DNA of 23,732 bases, taken from contig FR878752.1 in assembly GCA_000434395.1 (NCBI GenBank), forward strand, positions 1-23,732, read 5' to 3'. Below, in pieces: positions 16,801 through 23,692 of the stretch. The notes beneath the pieces were generated by a model, which ran no database searches, was not told the origin of the DNA, and saw only the letters and a program-made list of their open reading frames with translations. Both the position numbers and the translations under genes were made by a program. The stretch comes from Clostridium sp. CAG:568. Its GTDB lineage: Bacteria > Bacillota_I > Bacilli_A > RFN20 > CAG-288. The stretch's first letter is position 1; the number at the start of each line of letters is the position of its first letter.

Positions 16801-17808
16801 TCATATATCGATTTCAATAATCTTCCTTTGATGCTAGAGTTGGGTCTCAACACCACTGAAGGCGATAAAGATAGCAACGGGAAATTATCTAAAACTTATA
16901 CGTTGAGTGGATCATTGAATTTAGATGCTGCAATTACATCAGTTAAGGATGATGTATTAGTATCAGTCCATATCGGAGCTTACAACAAAGGTGACCCAAT
17001 ATCTGTATCTGCTTATATTAGAATTGATCCGGATTATAAAGAAGGTGAATACACTGAGTATTATGTTAGACCTATAACTGAAGATTGCTTGATAGTAAAA
17101 CATGAGTCTAATCAACAAAGAATGTTATTAGTAACTGCAAAAGAACTCACTGCTCATATCGGATACTATTTAATAGGACTCGGAATGAACTTTGAAGATG
17201 AAGAATCTAATGGTGGAGAACTTGCATTGCATACATACGTTGTCGATCAAATTGAGAGAGCGATGTCTTCATCATCTTCAAGCGATTCTTCCACTGATAC
17301 TGAAGAAAAAGAAAAGACTGGATTTATGGGAACTGGTCTCTACTTAGAGAAACTAATCAAAGGCATGACATATGCACCTTCGAAGGATGCTGGAGATTCA
17401 AGCGGAACATTTAACTTAAATCTTGATTTATCTTCTATAGATTTAGGAACAACACTTGTCAAATTAGGAAGTGACATAAACATTAGCGTATCTCATGGAA
17501 TTAATGAAAAGACTGGTAAAAATGAATTAAAGCATGCAAGTATAAAAGGCAAAGTTGCTAAGTTGGCAGGAATTATTTCAATCAATATTGATTTTAAAGT
17601 AGACCAAGTAGCAGCAACAGACTACTATTTAGCAAACTATTCAAATGCTTGGAATCAATATGTTTCTAATGGTGGTAAAGACAACGATTACTATGAATTA
17701 GAAACATGCATACAAAAAAGAACTAAAAAGGGCTTAGGAAATTTAGGTGGAAAATCTAAAATTGAAGTTACCTACAAAAATTCCAAGACTCCTATCATAG
17801 TTAAATAA
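13837..17808 (+). CDS. giant membrane-anchored surface protein with five diverged repeat units
   Basis: 1323 aa, no family recognised. The N-terminal hydrophobic segment (4-32, ending GSGIGYFATAAF) is a membrane anchor or uncleaved signal, so the rest should be outside. Five units of about 210-270 residues can be traced at roughly 53-265, 266-488, 489-727, 728-985 and 986-1260. Each opens with a helix and a strand. Each ends with a block holding a Y-x-L/I strand, a Leu-Gly turn (KALGL, SKLGY, YYIGL), a long strand and a final strand of type LDADIKLD, LNLKTIDY or MDIDLIDY (cores near 197-250, 418-474, 659-712, 914-971 and 1189-1258). The last unit has an insertion with a Ser-rich linker (1144-1160). 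A LolA/LppX-type half-barrel fold binding a hydrophobic ligand is possible, but adhesive or structural roles fit equally. AAGGAGG lies 9 bases before the ATG. Confidence 0.85.
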   Translation: MTKLWSTFILCTASVSFVAAGSGIGYFATAAFQGTNKTSTSSHEPPKPVELTSKDKFINNLLGSSSIKLKKANVNISGLDDGTLTIKSDDLALNLLESDSEYKGSKNMMSGNLDVSYKGIDESFGLYVSGDKATVNYANNLYSIDYKTLTDAISILKEFPIPTVDGSSLTLPSMDEISEWGQNALGGITEEEGSNNTYVYTMDLDPLGKIQFIADKDTLTLKGINTPSTLNLPINDKVIHIGVSADAEQDLKNSQTENVPNKDINDLNGLTGILKTVKDIYNSKSFDSTITAKLSGGDLSKDIDASIRLSSNFNADPYIAQVETISSNMLKGKALVTYSNGRTYVSVNDKIKGYIDNTTIDGLMNVFKKETDTQQLVDGLDSLGGFIKGTDLEKIINGDYSVYKNFLKSFNVLNNGSQYVLKISNKALGLDSNDSSFTLILNLSEDKTGIESLSVKEFPVMGYILDADIKLDTTTAEKMVPVEESKYGNYNGVLPIVNQMYSLIGNKKATFEYNLSVSDKSLNNPLYLSGKLSGDLTNFNSTDDLVNTPIALTANASIDGKNHSIEARRLNNVSYVSFDNIFQEKATDESAVNIYKAVMDNMNKIQPNKNVTDGLNEKVEKVMDTVSNTIKGIFSFDNGLDLDKITEIFAIDSIDTSDTKINISFDTSKLGYDIGNIKVTVDVANDAIDVAVTGLTFNDTTISLNLKTIDYVDPSESLDSEFDPESYIQVNEFHNFINGLFDMVTSKEQKYGVSLNATLASTAENGYTSHLIGNEYLNFTNGSYKGNLIYDMDDSTYDPYIEFSYNDEDLKGSDNEGKLFASYGHKLTSFDDNGAYTPIIDEKNPETLYIGMDNSKLDDVISTITGMDENNLLYEYFQKISTGMSSIPLQDIIKNKNYTELLNDFIRKIVLTDTEVSVQINPYYIGLSDDKNAESMTVVAYYSGTKITGLKIENAELGNNILNMDIDLIDYDPASANLIDFTSHLNESSYIDFNNLPLMLELGLNTTEGDKDSNGKLSKTYTLSGSLNLDAAITSVKDDVLVSVHIGAYNKGDPISVSAYIRIDPDYKEGEYTEYYVRPITEDCLIVKHESNQQRMLLVTAKELTAHIGYYLIGLGMNFEDEESNGGELALHTYVVDQIERAMSSSSSSDSSTDTEEKEKTGFMGTGLYLEKLIKGMTYAPSKDAGDSSGTFNLNLDLSSIDLGTTLVKLGSDINISVSHGINEKTGKNELKHASIKGKVAKLAGIISINIDFKVDQVAATDYYLANYSNAWNQYVSNGGKDNDYYELETCIQKRTKKGLGNLGGKSKIEVTYKNSKTPIIVK

Positions 17809-17827
17809 GCAATAATTCATACCTAAT

Positions 17828-17860
17828 AAAAGAACAGGATTCAATTCCTGTTCTTTTATT
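17828..17860 (+). terminator. Rho-independent terminator of the surface-protein operon
   Basis: A perfect 12-bp stem (17828-17839 with 17846-17857) around a 6-base loop, with a T-rich right arm and T-rich downstream bases. It lies 19 bases after the stop. Its A-rich left flank could also stop transcripts from the other strand. Confidence 0.9.
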
Positions 17861-17943
17861 TTCTTATATTCTTTATTAGTTAATTGAATATTTAATATGA
17901 GCCGATTTATATAATTGTATATATGTTGTTTTATAAAGATAAA

Positions 17944-17978
17944 ATGAAAAGTTTTCATTCAGATAAATACTTTATAAT
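17944..17978 (+). promoter_or_regulatory. thyX promoter with overlapping palindrome
   Basis: -10 TATAAT at 17973-17978; the -35 position (about 17950-17955) is poor. It is covered by a 15-base palindrome ATGAAAA-G-TTTTCAT (17944-17958), which could be an operator or activator site. The leader is about 25 bases, with GGGAG before the ATG. Confidence 0.5.
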
Positions 17979-18008
17979 TAAAATCTAAACTATTAAGGGA
18001 GATTCAAT

Positions 18009-19019
18009 ATGATTCATTACGATTATGAAGAGCCTAAGGCTATAGAATTAACTATTTCTAATCCAATAGATAGAATTGCAAATATTGCACATTCTTGCTA
18101 TCAGGTAGCACCAAAAGAACATGAAGCTAACGTCAACTTTGTAAAGACACTTTGCTCAGTGTATCACATGGCAATGCTAGATCATGGATTCATGCACTTT
18201 AAGTTTAAGAAAGAAGAATTCATAAATAACTTAGATGATCATCAAAAGCTAGAGATGATTCCATGGGACTATGCTAAATTCTTCAACTTTGCTACAGACG
18301 ATAATTTTGTATACTTAACACTATCCTTACGCTCTATCACAAATGCTATCGATGGAATTTATAAAGGAAACAAATCCGATTCTATTAATCACATAAATAA
18401 GGATGAAGGAAGCTCATTTAAGAAATTGATTTGCACCATCATCTCAAATTTAGATGGTGAGTCTAAATCTATTGTCTTAACTCATTTCAAACCTGAAGAT
18501 AATATTGATGAATTCATCGATAATAACAAAACTGATGTATCTGTAGTAACTGTCGAAGAAAATGAAATTGATTCATTGGAAGAATCTATAAGAGATTCAC
18601 AAAAAATCTTGGTCTATAGATTGACTACTGATAGAGGCGTCACTCATGAATTAGTAAGACATAGATTATGTTCTTTTGCTCAGGAATCAACTCGTTACTG
18701 CAATTATTCAAAGCAAAAATTCGGAGACAAGATTCATATAATCAAGCCTTTAGATTATGTCGATCATCAAGCCATGTATGACATAGCATTCAACAATGCC
18801 GCAGAAGCTTACTTTGAATTGTTGCATGAAGGAGCAAAGCCCGAGCAGGCAAGAGCAGTTCTTCCGACAAACTTAAAAGCCGAAATAACAATTACGGCAA
18901 ACTTAGCAGAATGGAAACATATCTTCTTCCAAAGATTAGCTTTGGATGCACATCCAGAAGCTAGAAGAGTAGTAAAATTCGTCTACGAAGATATGAAATC
19001 TAAAGGATATATTGAATAA
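18009..19019 (+). CDS. thyX: flavin-dependent thymidylate synthase
   Basis: Makes dTMP from dUMP using methylene-tetrahydrofolate and FAD/NADPH; a cytoplasmic tetramer in the family. The ThyX signature RHRxxSxxxxSxR is intact (217-229, RHRLCSFAQESTR), followed by YCNYSKQKFG. Also present are the substrate segment EQARAVLPTNLK (279-290) and the closing NLAEWKHIFFQR and HPEARR elements (298-320). The protein has 336 aa against the usual 220-260. The extra length sits between the early LDHGFMHFKF segment (58-66), which normally lies close to the signature, and the signature itself; it includes a charged stretch (120-200). GGGAG lies 7 to 8 bases before the ATG. It is monocistronic between two strong terminators. 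No thyA is seen here. Confidence 0.94.
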   Translation: MIHYDYEEPKAIELTISNPIDRIANIAHSCYQVAPKEHEANVNFVKTLCSVYHMAMLDHGFMHFKFKKEEFINNLDDHQKLEMIPWDYAKFFNFATDDNFVYLTLSLRSITNAIDGIYKGNKSDSINHINKDEGSSFKKLICTIISNLDGESKSIVLTHFKPEDNIDEFIDNNKTDVSVVTVEENEIDSLEESIRDSQKILVYRLTTDRGVTHELVRHRLCSFAQESTRYCNYSKQKFGDKIHIIKPLDYVDHQAMYDIAFNNAAEAYFELLHEGAKPEQARAVLPTNLKAEITITANLAEWKHIFFQRLALDAHPEARRVVKFVYEDMKSKGYIE

Positions 19020-19025
19020 GATCTT

Positions 19026-19052
19026 AGCTGAGCTATCTAGCTCAGCTTTTCT
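19026..19052 (+). terminator. Rho-independent terminator of thyX
   Basis: AGCTGAGCT (19026-19034) pairs with AGCTCAGCT (19039-19047), nine perfect pairs with an ATCT loop, followed by TTTCTT. It begins 6 bases after the stop. Confidence 0.9.
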
Positions 19053-19079
19053 TATGTCTTTGTTTTTATCATTTTTTAT

Positions 19080-19107
19080 CTAACATTTTAAAAACAAAGC
19101 TTATAAT
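19080..19107 (+). promoter_or_regulatory. promoter of the DUF4417-like gene
   Basis: -35 CTAACA (19080-19085), 16-base spacer, -10 TATAAT (19102-19107). The -35 lies in the loop of an 11-bp perfect inverted repeat (19058-19068 with 19089-19099). Confidence 0.55.
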
Positions 19108-19172
19108 AAATATAGAAAACAAGATATATAGATTTAAATCTTTGAGGAGGTAAATAAAATGGCTGAAAAAAT

Positions 19173-19928
19173 ATGGTAAATCTCCTCAATATGAATACTA
19201 TGACCTTGACCAATATCGAGGGATATAGCGGTGAATATGATTTTCCAAACCTCTTTTGTGATTCAACTCCTAATATCGATTACCTAGCCATGTATTCAAG
19301 ACCAAGTGAGTATTCAAAGCATGAAAACACTGCTCTTTGTTTCTATCAATACGATAAAACATACGATGGATTAAACGGACTTTACAATGCTATTTTCTAC
19401 AACAAAAAGCCATTATTAAAACAATATAAAAAGAGATTCAAAGATATAAAGATTGCAATAGATCCCGACTATAGCATCGGTCAAAACTTTCCTAAAGCTG
19501 AGAATATATATAGAATGTATAAATCTAGAATAGTAGGATTATGGTTGAAATATGAATGTGGAATAACAGTTATTCCTAATTTGACTTATGTCGATGAATC
19601 TTATTTTCCATTTATGCTTAACGGAATAGAAAATACAAAATCAATAGCCATGAGCATAGTCGGAGTTATGAATTCTATTCAAACTTTAAGACTGTTCAAC
19701 AAAGCTTTAAAGTATGCTGTAGACCATCTTAAGAATTTAAAGATAATCTATGCTTTCACCACCAATAGCGATGATGAGGAAACAAAGAAATTATTCAGCT
19801 ATGCTAAAAAGAAAGAAATTCAAATTTGTATTCCAGACAACATGCTGAAAAGACGAAATACTAATAAGCAAAAAGAAGCCGATAAGAAATTTGAAGAAGA
19901 AATGCAAAAATACGTTCCTTTGTTCTAA
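19173..19928 (+). CDS. DUF4417-like protein with a disturbed 5' end
   Basis: 251 aa from the ATG at 19173. It appears to match the DUF4417 pattern: an early EYDFPNLF segment, a middle IAIDPDYSIGQNFPKAENIYRMYKSR, then VIPNLTYVDES, a SIVGV segment, and a late KIIYAF strand. Function is unknown; the family is found in Firmicutes chromosomes and phages. No membrane segment; the C-terminus is Lys/Glu-rich. The only strong SD (GAGGAGG, 19144-19150) points to another ATG at 19159, in a different frame, which gives just MAEKIW and a stop. ATG 19173 overlaps that mini-frame. Either the true start is 19173 through coupling, or one or two single-base insertions in the A run (19166-19171) and GGG have broken the original N-terminus. 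Ends at a shared terminator with pepC. Confidence 0.7.
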   Translation: MVNLLNMNTMTLTNIEGYSGEYDFPNLFCDSTPNIDYLAMYSRPSEYSKHENTALCFYQYDKTYDGLNGLYNAIFYNKKPLLKQYKKRFKDIKIAIDPDYSIGQNFPKAENIYRMYKSRIVGLWLKYECGITVIPNLTYVDESYFPFMLNGIENTKSIAMSIVGVMNSIQTLRLFNKALKYAVDHLKNLKIIYAFTTNSDDEETKKLFSYAKKKEIQICIPDNMLKRRNTNKQKEADKKFEEEMQKYVPLF

Positions 19929-19950
19929 TTTCAAAATTTATAAAGTTAAA

Positions 19951-19978
19951 AATCCTGTCACTATCAAGTGACAGGATT
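19951..19978. terminator. bidirectional terminator between the DUF4417-like gene and pepC
   Basis: AATCCTGTCACT (19951-19962) pairs perfectly with AGTGACAGGATT (19967-19978) around ATCA. The minus-strand flank is TTTTAAC and the plus-strand flank is ATTTATT, so it can serve both converging genes; the minus direction (pepC) has the better T tract. Confidence 0.88.
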
Positions 19979-19994
19979 ATTTATTCTAGATAGA

Positions 19995-21383
19995 TTACTT
20001 AATCTTAGAAACAACAGACCATGCAGGAAGCATGATAGGTTCTTGCTTAGAAGCTTCGACGACTTCTTCAGGTAAATACTTCTTGTTGACGACCAATCCA
20101 TAGACGAATTTATCGAACCAAGAATCAGACATGACGAAGATTCCACCATCACCGACATCCTTACCCCAAGAGTTTTCAACCTTCCAACGGTTAGGCTTGC
20201 CATCTACGAGGTTGACACCGACCAAAGTCATAGCGTGGTTAGCAGCAGTGTTTCTGAAAATCAAAGACTCGCCCTTATCAAACTCAAAGTCAGATTGGAA
20301 CAAATCAGTGAGATCGAGAACCTTGTCATCCAAGAATCCTTCCTTACGCATAGATAAGGCGGTGACATCACAATCAAACCACATAGCTTGGTCATCCTTA
20401 ATAGAATCGATAGCTGCCTTCTTCAATGTTTCCAATGAAACTGTGACAAAGCTGTGGAGAGGAGTTCCTACTACATTCAATGCATATTCCACTGCATAGT
20501 TCTTTCCTTCTTCAAATCCACGAGCAGGTGCATGGGTTAAAACAATGTATTCATCCAAATCTAGTCCGATGAACTTGTCATAGAATTCCTTAGGAGTTCC
20601 AGTGAAGGATTCCCATTTCTCCTTGGACTCTTCCTTCTTCTCAACATCTTTCTTCTCCTCATCCTTCTTAGGCTCAGGAGTTGATTTCCACTCATATGTG
20701 AAAGTATCTACAGGCTTTCCTAAGCAGATTGTGAGTACTTTGTAGATCTCAGAAAGCATTGCTTCCTTTTCTTTACGAAGATCATCCAATGAAACTCCAG
20801 CTCTATGATCGGCGCGAAGCTTGGATGAGAATTGAGCAAGCTTATAGTTCAACACGACATCCATTTCATTTGAGGCAGATGAAGGAATTGTCTCGGGCAT
20901 TACACTCTTAGGACATACACCATACTTCTTTACCAAAGCGGTGAAGAATGCCCAGAATCCGCCATCTTGTTGTCCACCGGATACGATGACTGTATCGAAG
21001 ACTCTTGAATTGTCAGGCTCATCCAAAGTATCTAGGACACATTCCAATTGATAGTTAGACTTCTCCAACTTGTCCCAGAACATCAAGTATGATTCGGACA
21101 ATTCCAAATCCTTTACATGAAGTTTCTTCATAGCTTGGATTCTAAGAACATTCAATCCAGAGAACATCCAGCAACGTCCAGACTGCTTTTGGTTAGTAAT
21201 AGAACCGATATCTTTTACTTCATTTGAGAAAGTGAAAGGTACGTTTCTTGTCTCTTCACTATCGAATGCAGCGTTGAACACTCCATTTCTCATGACAGCA
21301 TTCTTGCTAATCTTCAAACTACCATTCTTGTCGAAATCTTTCTCAAATCCTTTGACATCTTCTAATGTTAATTCTTTATTCAT
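19995..21383 (-). CDS. pepC: aminopeptidase C / bleomycin-hydrolase family (C1B)
   Basis: Papain-like cysteine aminopeptidase of 462 aa that trims peptides in the cytoplasm; the family forms a hexameric barrel. The catalytic triad is intact: Cys71 in QSGRCWMFSGLN, His383 in NHAMTLVG, and Asn404 in WKVENSWG. No signal peptide. Two oddities stand out. A Lys/Glu-rich insertion at 236-258 probably forms a surface loop. The C-terminus reads PAWSVVSKIK, where the family normally ends near PWDPMGxLA; in relatives that tail reaches into the active site and enforces exopeptidase action, so specificity may differ here. The start at 21383 has GGAG about 8 bases upstream. It is monocistronic, with its own promoter and the shared terminator. 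Confidence 0.94.
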   Translation of the reverse strand: MNKELTLEDVKGFEKDFDKNGSLKISKNAVMRNGVFNAAFDSEETRNVPFTFSNEVKDIGSITNQKQSGRCWMFSGLNVLRIQAMKKLHVKDLELSESYLMFWDKLEKSNYQLECVLDTLDEPDNSRVFDTVIVSGGQQDGGFWAFFTALVKKYGVCPKSVMPETIPSSASNEMDVVLNYKLAQFSSKLRADHRAGVSLDDLRKEKEAMLSEIYKVLTICLGKPVDTFTYEWKSTPEPKKDEEKKDVEKKEESKEKWESFTGTPKEFYDKFIGLDLDEYIVLTHAPARGFEEGKNYAVEYALNVVGTPLHSFVTVSLETLKKAAIDSIKDDQAMWFDCDVTALSMRKEGFLDDKVLDLTDLFQSDFEFDKGESLIFRNTAANHAMTLVGVNLVDGKPNRWKVENSWGKDVGDGGIFVMSDSWFDKFVYGLVVNKKYLPEEVVEASKQEPIMLPAWSVVSKIK

Positions 21384-21411
21384 TTAAGATCTCCTTTTGT
21401 TAATACAACAG

Positions 21412-21428
21412 ATGTTTATTATAAACAT
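21412..21428 (-). promoter_or_regulatory. pepC promoter -10 within a 17-base palindrome
   Basis: ATGTTTAT-T-ATAAACAT is a perfect palindrome around one central base and contains the minus-strand -10 TATAAT (21423-21418). A regulator binding here would block RNA polymerase. No good -35 is visible. The right 13 bases recur at the def -10. Confidence 0.5.
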
Positions 21429-21468
21429 GAATATTGTTTTTATTTAAAAATTAGATTGTTTTTCTTTT

Positions 21469-21530
21469 GGTTTCTTAATCTTATTCATTTGGGTTTCTTT
21501 TTATTAGGTTGTTTCATTTTTCTATAAACA
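21469..21530 (+). promoter_or_regulatory. direct repeats and possible promoter upstream of the two-component genes
   Basis: GGTTTCTT occurs at 21469-21476 and again at 21492-21499, 23 bases apart. A weaker copy GGTTGTTT is at 21507-21514, upstream of a possible -10 TATAAA (about 21523-21528). LytTR regulators bind paired direct repeats about two helical turns apart, so this could be an autoregulatory site. The match to known LytTR consensus is loose. Confidence 0.35.
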
Positions 21531-21575
21531 TTAAAATAAAGGCAATTTTAAACATAGTGGGAGGCTAGCTATAAA

Positions 21576-22316
21576 ATGGATGAAAAGAAAATAGAAAAAG
21601 AAAAAATAATTAATATCGTAGCTGTAGAAGATGAAGACTACGAATACAATTCATTAGTTCCTATGCTCTCCACCTATTTTTCTAAAAAAGATAGAGAATT
21701 TCATATCACTAGATTCGTCAATGGAAATGATTTTATAAGCAATTATAAAACTGACACAGATATCGTCTTGATGGATATCGAATTAAAAGACTCCAATGGT
21801 ATGGAAGCAGCTCAAAAGTTAAGATCGTTGGATAAGGATGTAATAATAATATTCACTACTAAAATGGCTCAGTTTGCAGTCAAAGGATATCAAGTCAATG
21901 CTTTGGATTTCATAATAAAGCCCTATAACTATGATTCACTGTCTTTTAGACTAGATAGAGCTATGAGAGTATTAGATGAGAGAAGTCCACTCTTTATGGT
22001 CAAAACAAAGAATGGATTAGAGATGTTGAATCCAAAAGATATCTTATACATAGATGTTTTCGGTCACTCTTTAGGATTTCATACAGAGAAAGGCACTATC
22101 TATGTGTGGGGAGTACTTAGCGAATATGAAGAAAAACTCGCTCCTTATGGATTCATTCGTTGCTCTAATTCAGCTTTAGTCAATTTTGCGAAGATAAAGA
22201 ATGTACAAGGAATGGATATATCGATGACAAATGGAGATTCATTACAAATAAGCCATCCTAGAAGAAAATCATTTATGACTAGCTTGGCTCATTGGGCAGG
22301 TTTCAGTGGAAAATGA
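21576..22316 (+). CDS. LytTR-family response regulator
   Basis: 246 aa DNA-binding response regulator of the AgrA/LytR type. Receiver domain at about 11-132: acidic cluster EDED (18-21), phosphoacceptor Asp67 in VLMDIEL, the TT at 94-95, and Lys115 in IIKPY. LytTR domain at about 138-238 with KTKNGLEMLNPKDILYID and the closing GFIRCSNSALVNFAKIKNV segment, which match the family. A GGGAGG site lies 10 to 11 bases before the ATG. Its stop overlaps the kinase start (ATGA), so the two are made together. The regulated genes are unknown; direct repeats just upstream suggest autoregulation. No AgrB/AgrD-like peptide gene is visible in the window. Confidence 0.93.
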   Translation: MDEKKIEKEKIINIVAVEDEDYEYNSLVPMLSTYFSKKDREFHITRFVNGNDFISNYKTDTDIVLMDIELKDSNGMEAAQKLRSLDKDVIIIFTTKMAQFAVKGYQVNALDFIIKPYNYDSLSFRLDRAMRVLDERSPLFMVKTKNGLEMLNPKDILYIDVFGHSLGFHTEKGTIYVWGVLSEYEEKLAPYGFIRCSNSALVNFAKIKNVQGMDISMTNGDSLQISHPRRKSFMTSLAHWAGFSGK

Positions 22317-23692
22317 TTGAATTTACTAAAATTTTATTTACCCAAGGAGCAGATGAAATAATTCCAAACAAAGGTGCTTGGTCCCTAATTGCCTTTGTCG
22401 GAGAATTATTATTAGCTACTTCTGTCTATGTTTTCAAACTAAGGAGAAGAAATCATTTTTGGCTGTGGTTAGTTTTATGTTTAAGTTGTTTTATTGGATT
22501 TGCCTATTCTTGGAGCCTCATTCCTTATTTCAATTCAGTCACTTCTATAATCTTCTCTATCTTATTCTTCTTCATCGCTTATTTTGGATTGATAGGATCT
22601 TTGATGGCTTGCTTCAAAGTCAATATCCAGGCCGCAATGTTTTTAGGAACAGCTGGATACGCAATGCAGCATTTCACCTATAAGTTAATTCAAATCGTCA
22701 TCGGTAGTATAGAAAAAGGAATCCCAAGCTTTGTAGATAACAATTATGGAATATATGGAATATACGCTTCATTTGTGATTATTTCTCTTCCTATCTTTTA
22801 CAATATGTTTGGGAAGAAGATTCATAAGAATGAAACACTCATAATAGAGGATTCAAGATTATTGATTATCTCTATAATCTTGATTATTTGCACTGCTATA
22901 TTAAATTTGATTTATGAAAGCTTTGTAAAAGTTAGCAACCTAACTTTATTTATTGTAGGTTGTTTGTTCGATATGGTATGTTGTTTCTTAACGTTGTTCA
23001 TCGAATTTGAAATGCTTAAGAGCAAAGAAATATCAGAAGCATATATTCAAATGAAAACTATATGGGAATCAGAAAAGAAACAATTAGAAATCTCTAAGGA
23101 GAACATGGACTATATGAAAATATTGGCTCATGATTTAAAGCACGAATTAAACGAAAGCACTTTATTGATTTCTAAAGACAAAGTAGATGAATTGAATCGG
23201 AGAATCGCAGCATTTGGTAATAGCATAAAAACTGGAAACGATATCTTAGATTTGGTCATAGCTGAAAGAACTTTAATAGTTCAAAAAGAAAACATAAACC
23301 TATCCATAATAGCCGATGGTTCAGTCTTATCAAATATGAAACAATCGGATTGCTACTCTCTATTTATGAATATCATGGATAACGCAATCGATGCCGTAAA
23401 AGAACTTCCTAAAGATCAACGTGAGATTTCTTTAGCTGTGAGAGAAAGTATGGGAATGATATTAATTCATGAAGTCAATCCATTCAAAGGAACATTAAAC
23501 TTCAAAGATGGACTTCCACAAACTACCAAAGGAGATTCCATGTATCACGGCTTTGGTACTAAATCCATCAAAGGAATCGTCGATAGTTATTCTGGAGACT
23601 GTGAAATATCAATAAAGGATAACAATATATACGTTCTTAACATCCTTCTTCCAAAGAATATGAATCAAAAAGAAAACACCGACCTCAATTGA
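22313..23692 (+). CDS. GHKL-family sensor histidine kinase (AgrC-like)
   Basis: 459 aa membrane kinase, partner of the LytTR regulator. Six or seven hydrophobic helices fill residues 24-232, with short loops as in peptide-sensing AgrC/ComD kinases. A charged helix (233-265) leads to the dimerisation segment ILAHDLKHEL with the likely phosphorylated His273. The GHKL ATPase domain has the N box NIMDNAIDAV (353-362) and the glycine box GFGTKSIKGI (413-422). I chose the ATG at 22313, which overlaps the regulator stop as ATGA; a TTG at 22292 would add seven residues but has no SD. Reading order (regulator first) and overlap imply strict co-expression. The ligand is unknown. The stop lies within the terminator hairpin. 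Confidence 0.9.
   Translation: MIEFTKILFTQGADEIIPNKGAWSLIAFVGELLLATSVYVFKLRRRNHFWLWLVLCLSCFIGFAYSWSLIPYFNSVTSIIFSILFFFIAYFGLIGSLMACFKVNIQAAMFLGTAGYAMQHFTYKLIQIVIGSIEKGIPSFVDNNYGIYGIYASFVIISLPIFYNMFGKKIHKNETLIIEDSRLLIISIILIICTAILNLIYESFVKVSNLTLFIVGCLFDMVCCFLTLFIEFEMLKSKEISEAYIQMKTIWESEKKQLEISKENMDYMKILAHDLKHELNESTLLISKDKVDELNRRIAAFGNSIKTGNDILDLVIAERTLIVQKENINLSIIADGSVLSNMKQSDCYSLFMNIMDNAIDAVKELPKDQREISLAVRESMGMILIHEVNPFKGTLNFKDGLPQTTKGDSMYHGFGTKSIKGIVDSYSGDCEISIKDNNIYVLNILLPKNMNQKENTDLN

Noticed and set aside
19159..19179. MAEKIW mini-frame as an amino-acid attenuation leader peptide
   Set aside because: No regulatory codon run and no terminator/antiterminator pair follows; the overlap with the main start fits coupling or an indel better.
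22292..22312. TTG start for the sensor kinase
   Set aside because: No SD; ATG at 22313 gives the usual ATGA overlap with the regulator stop.
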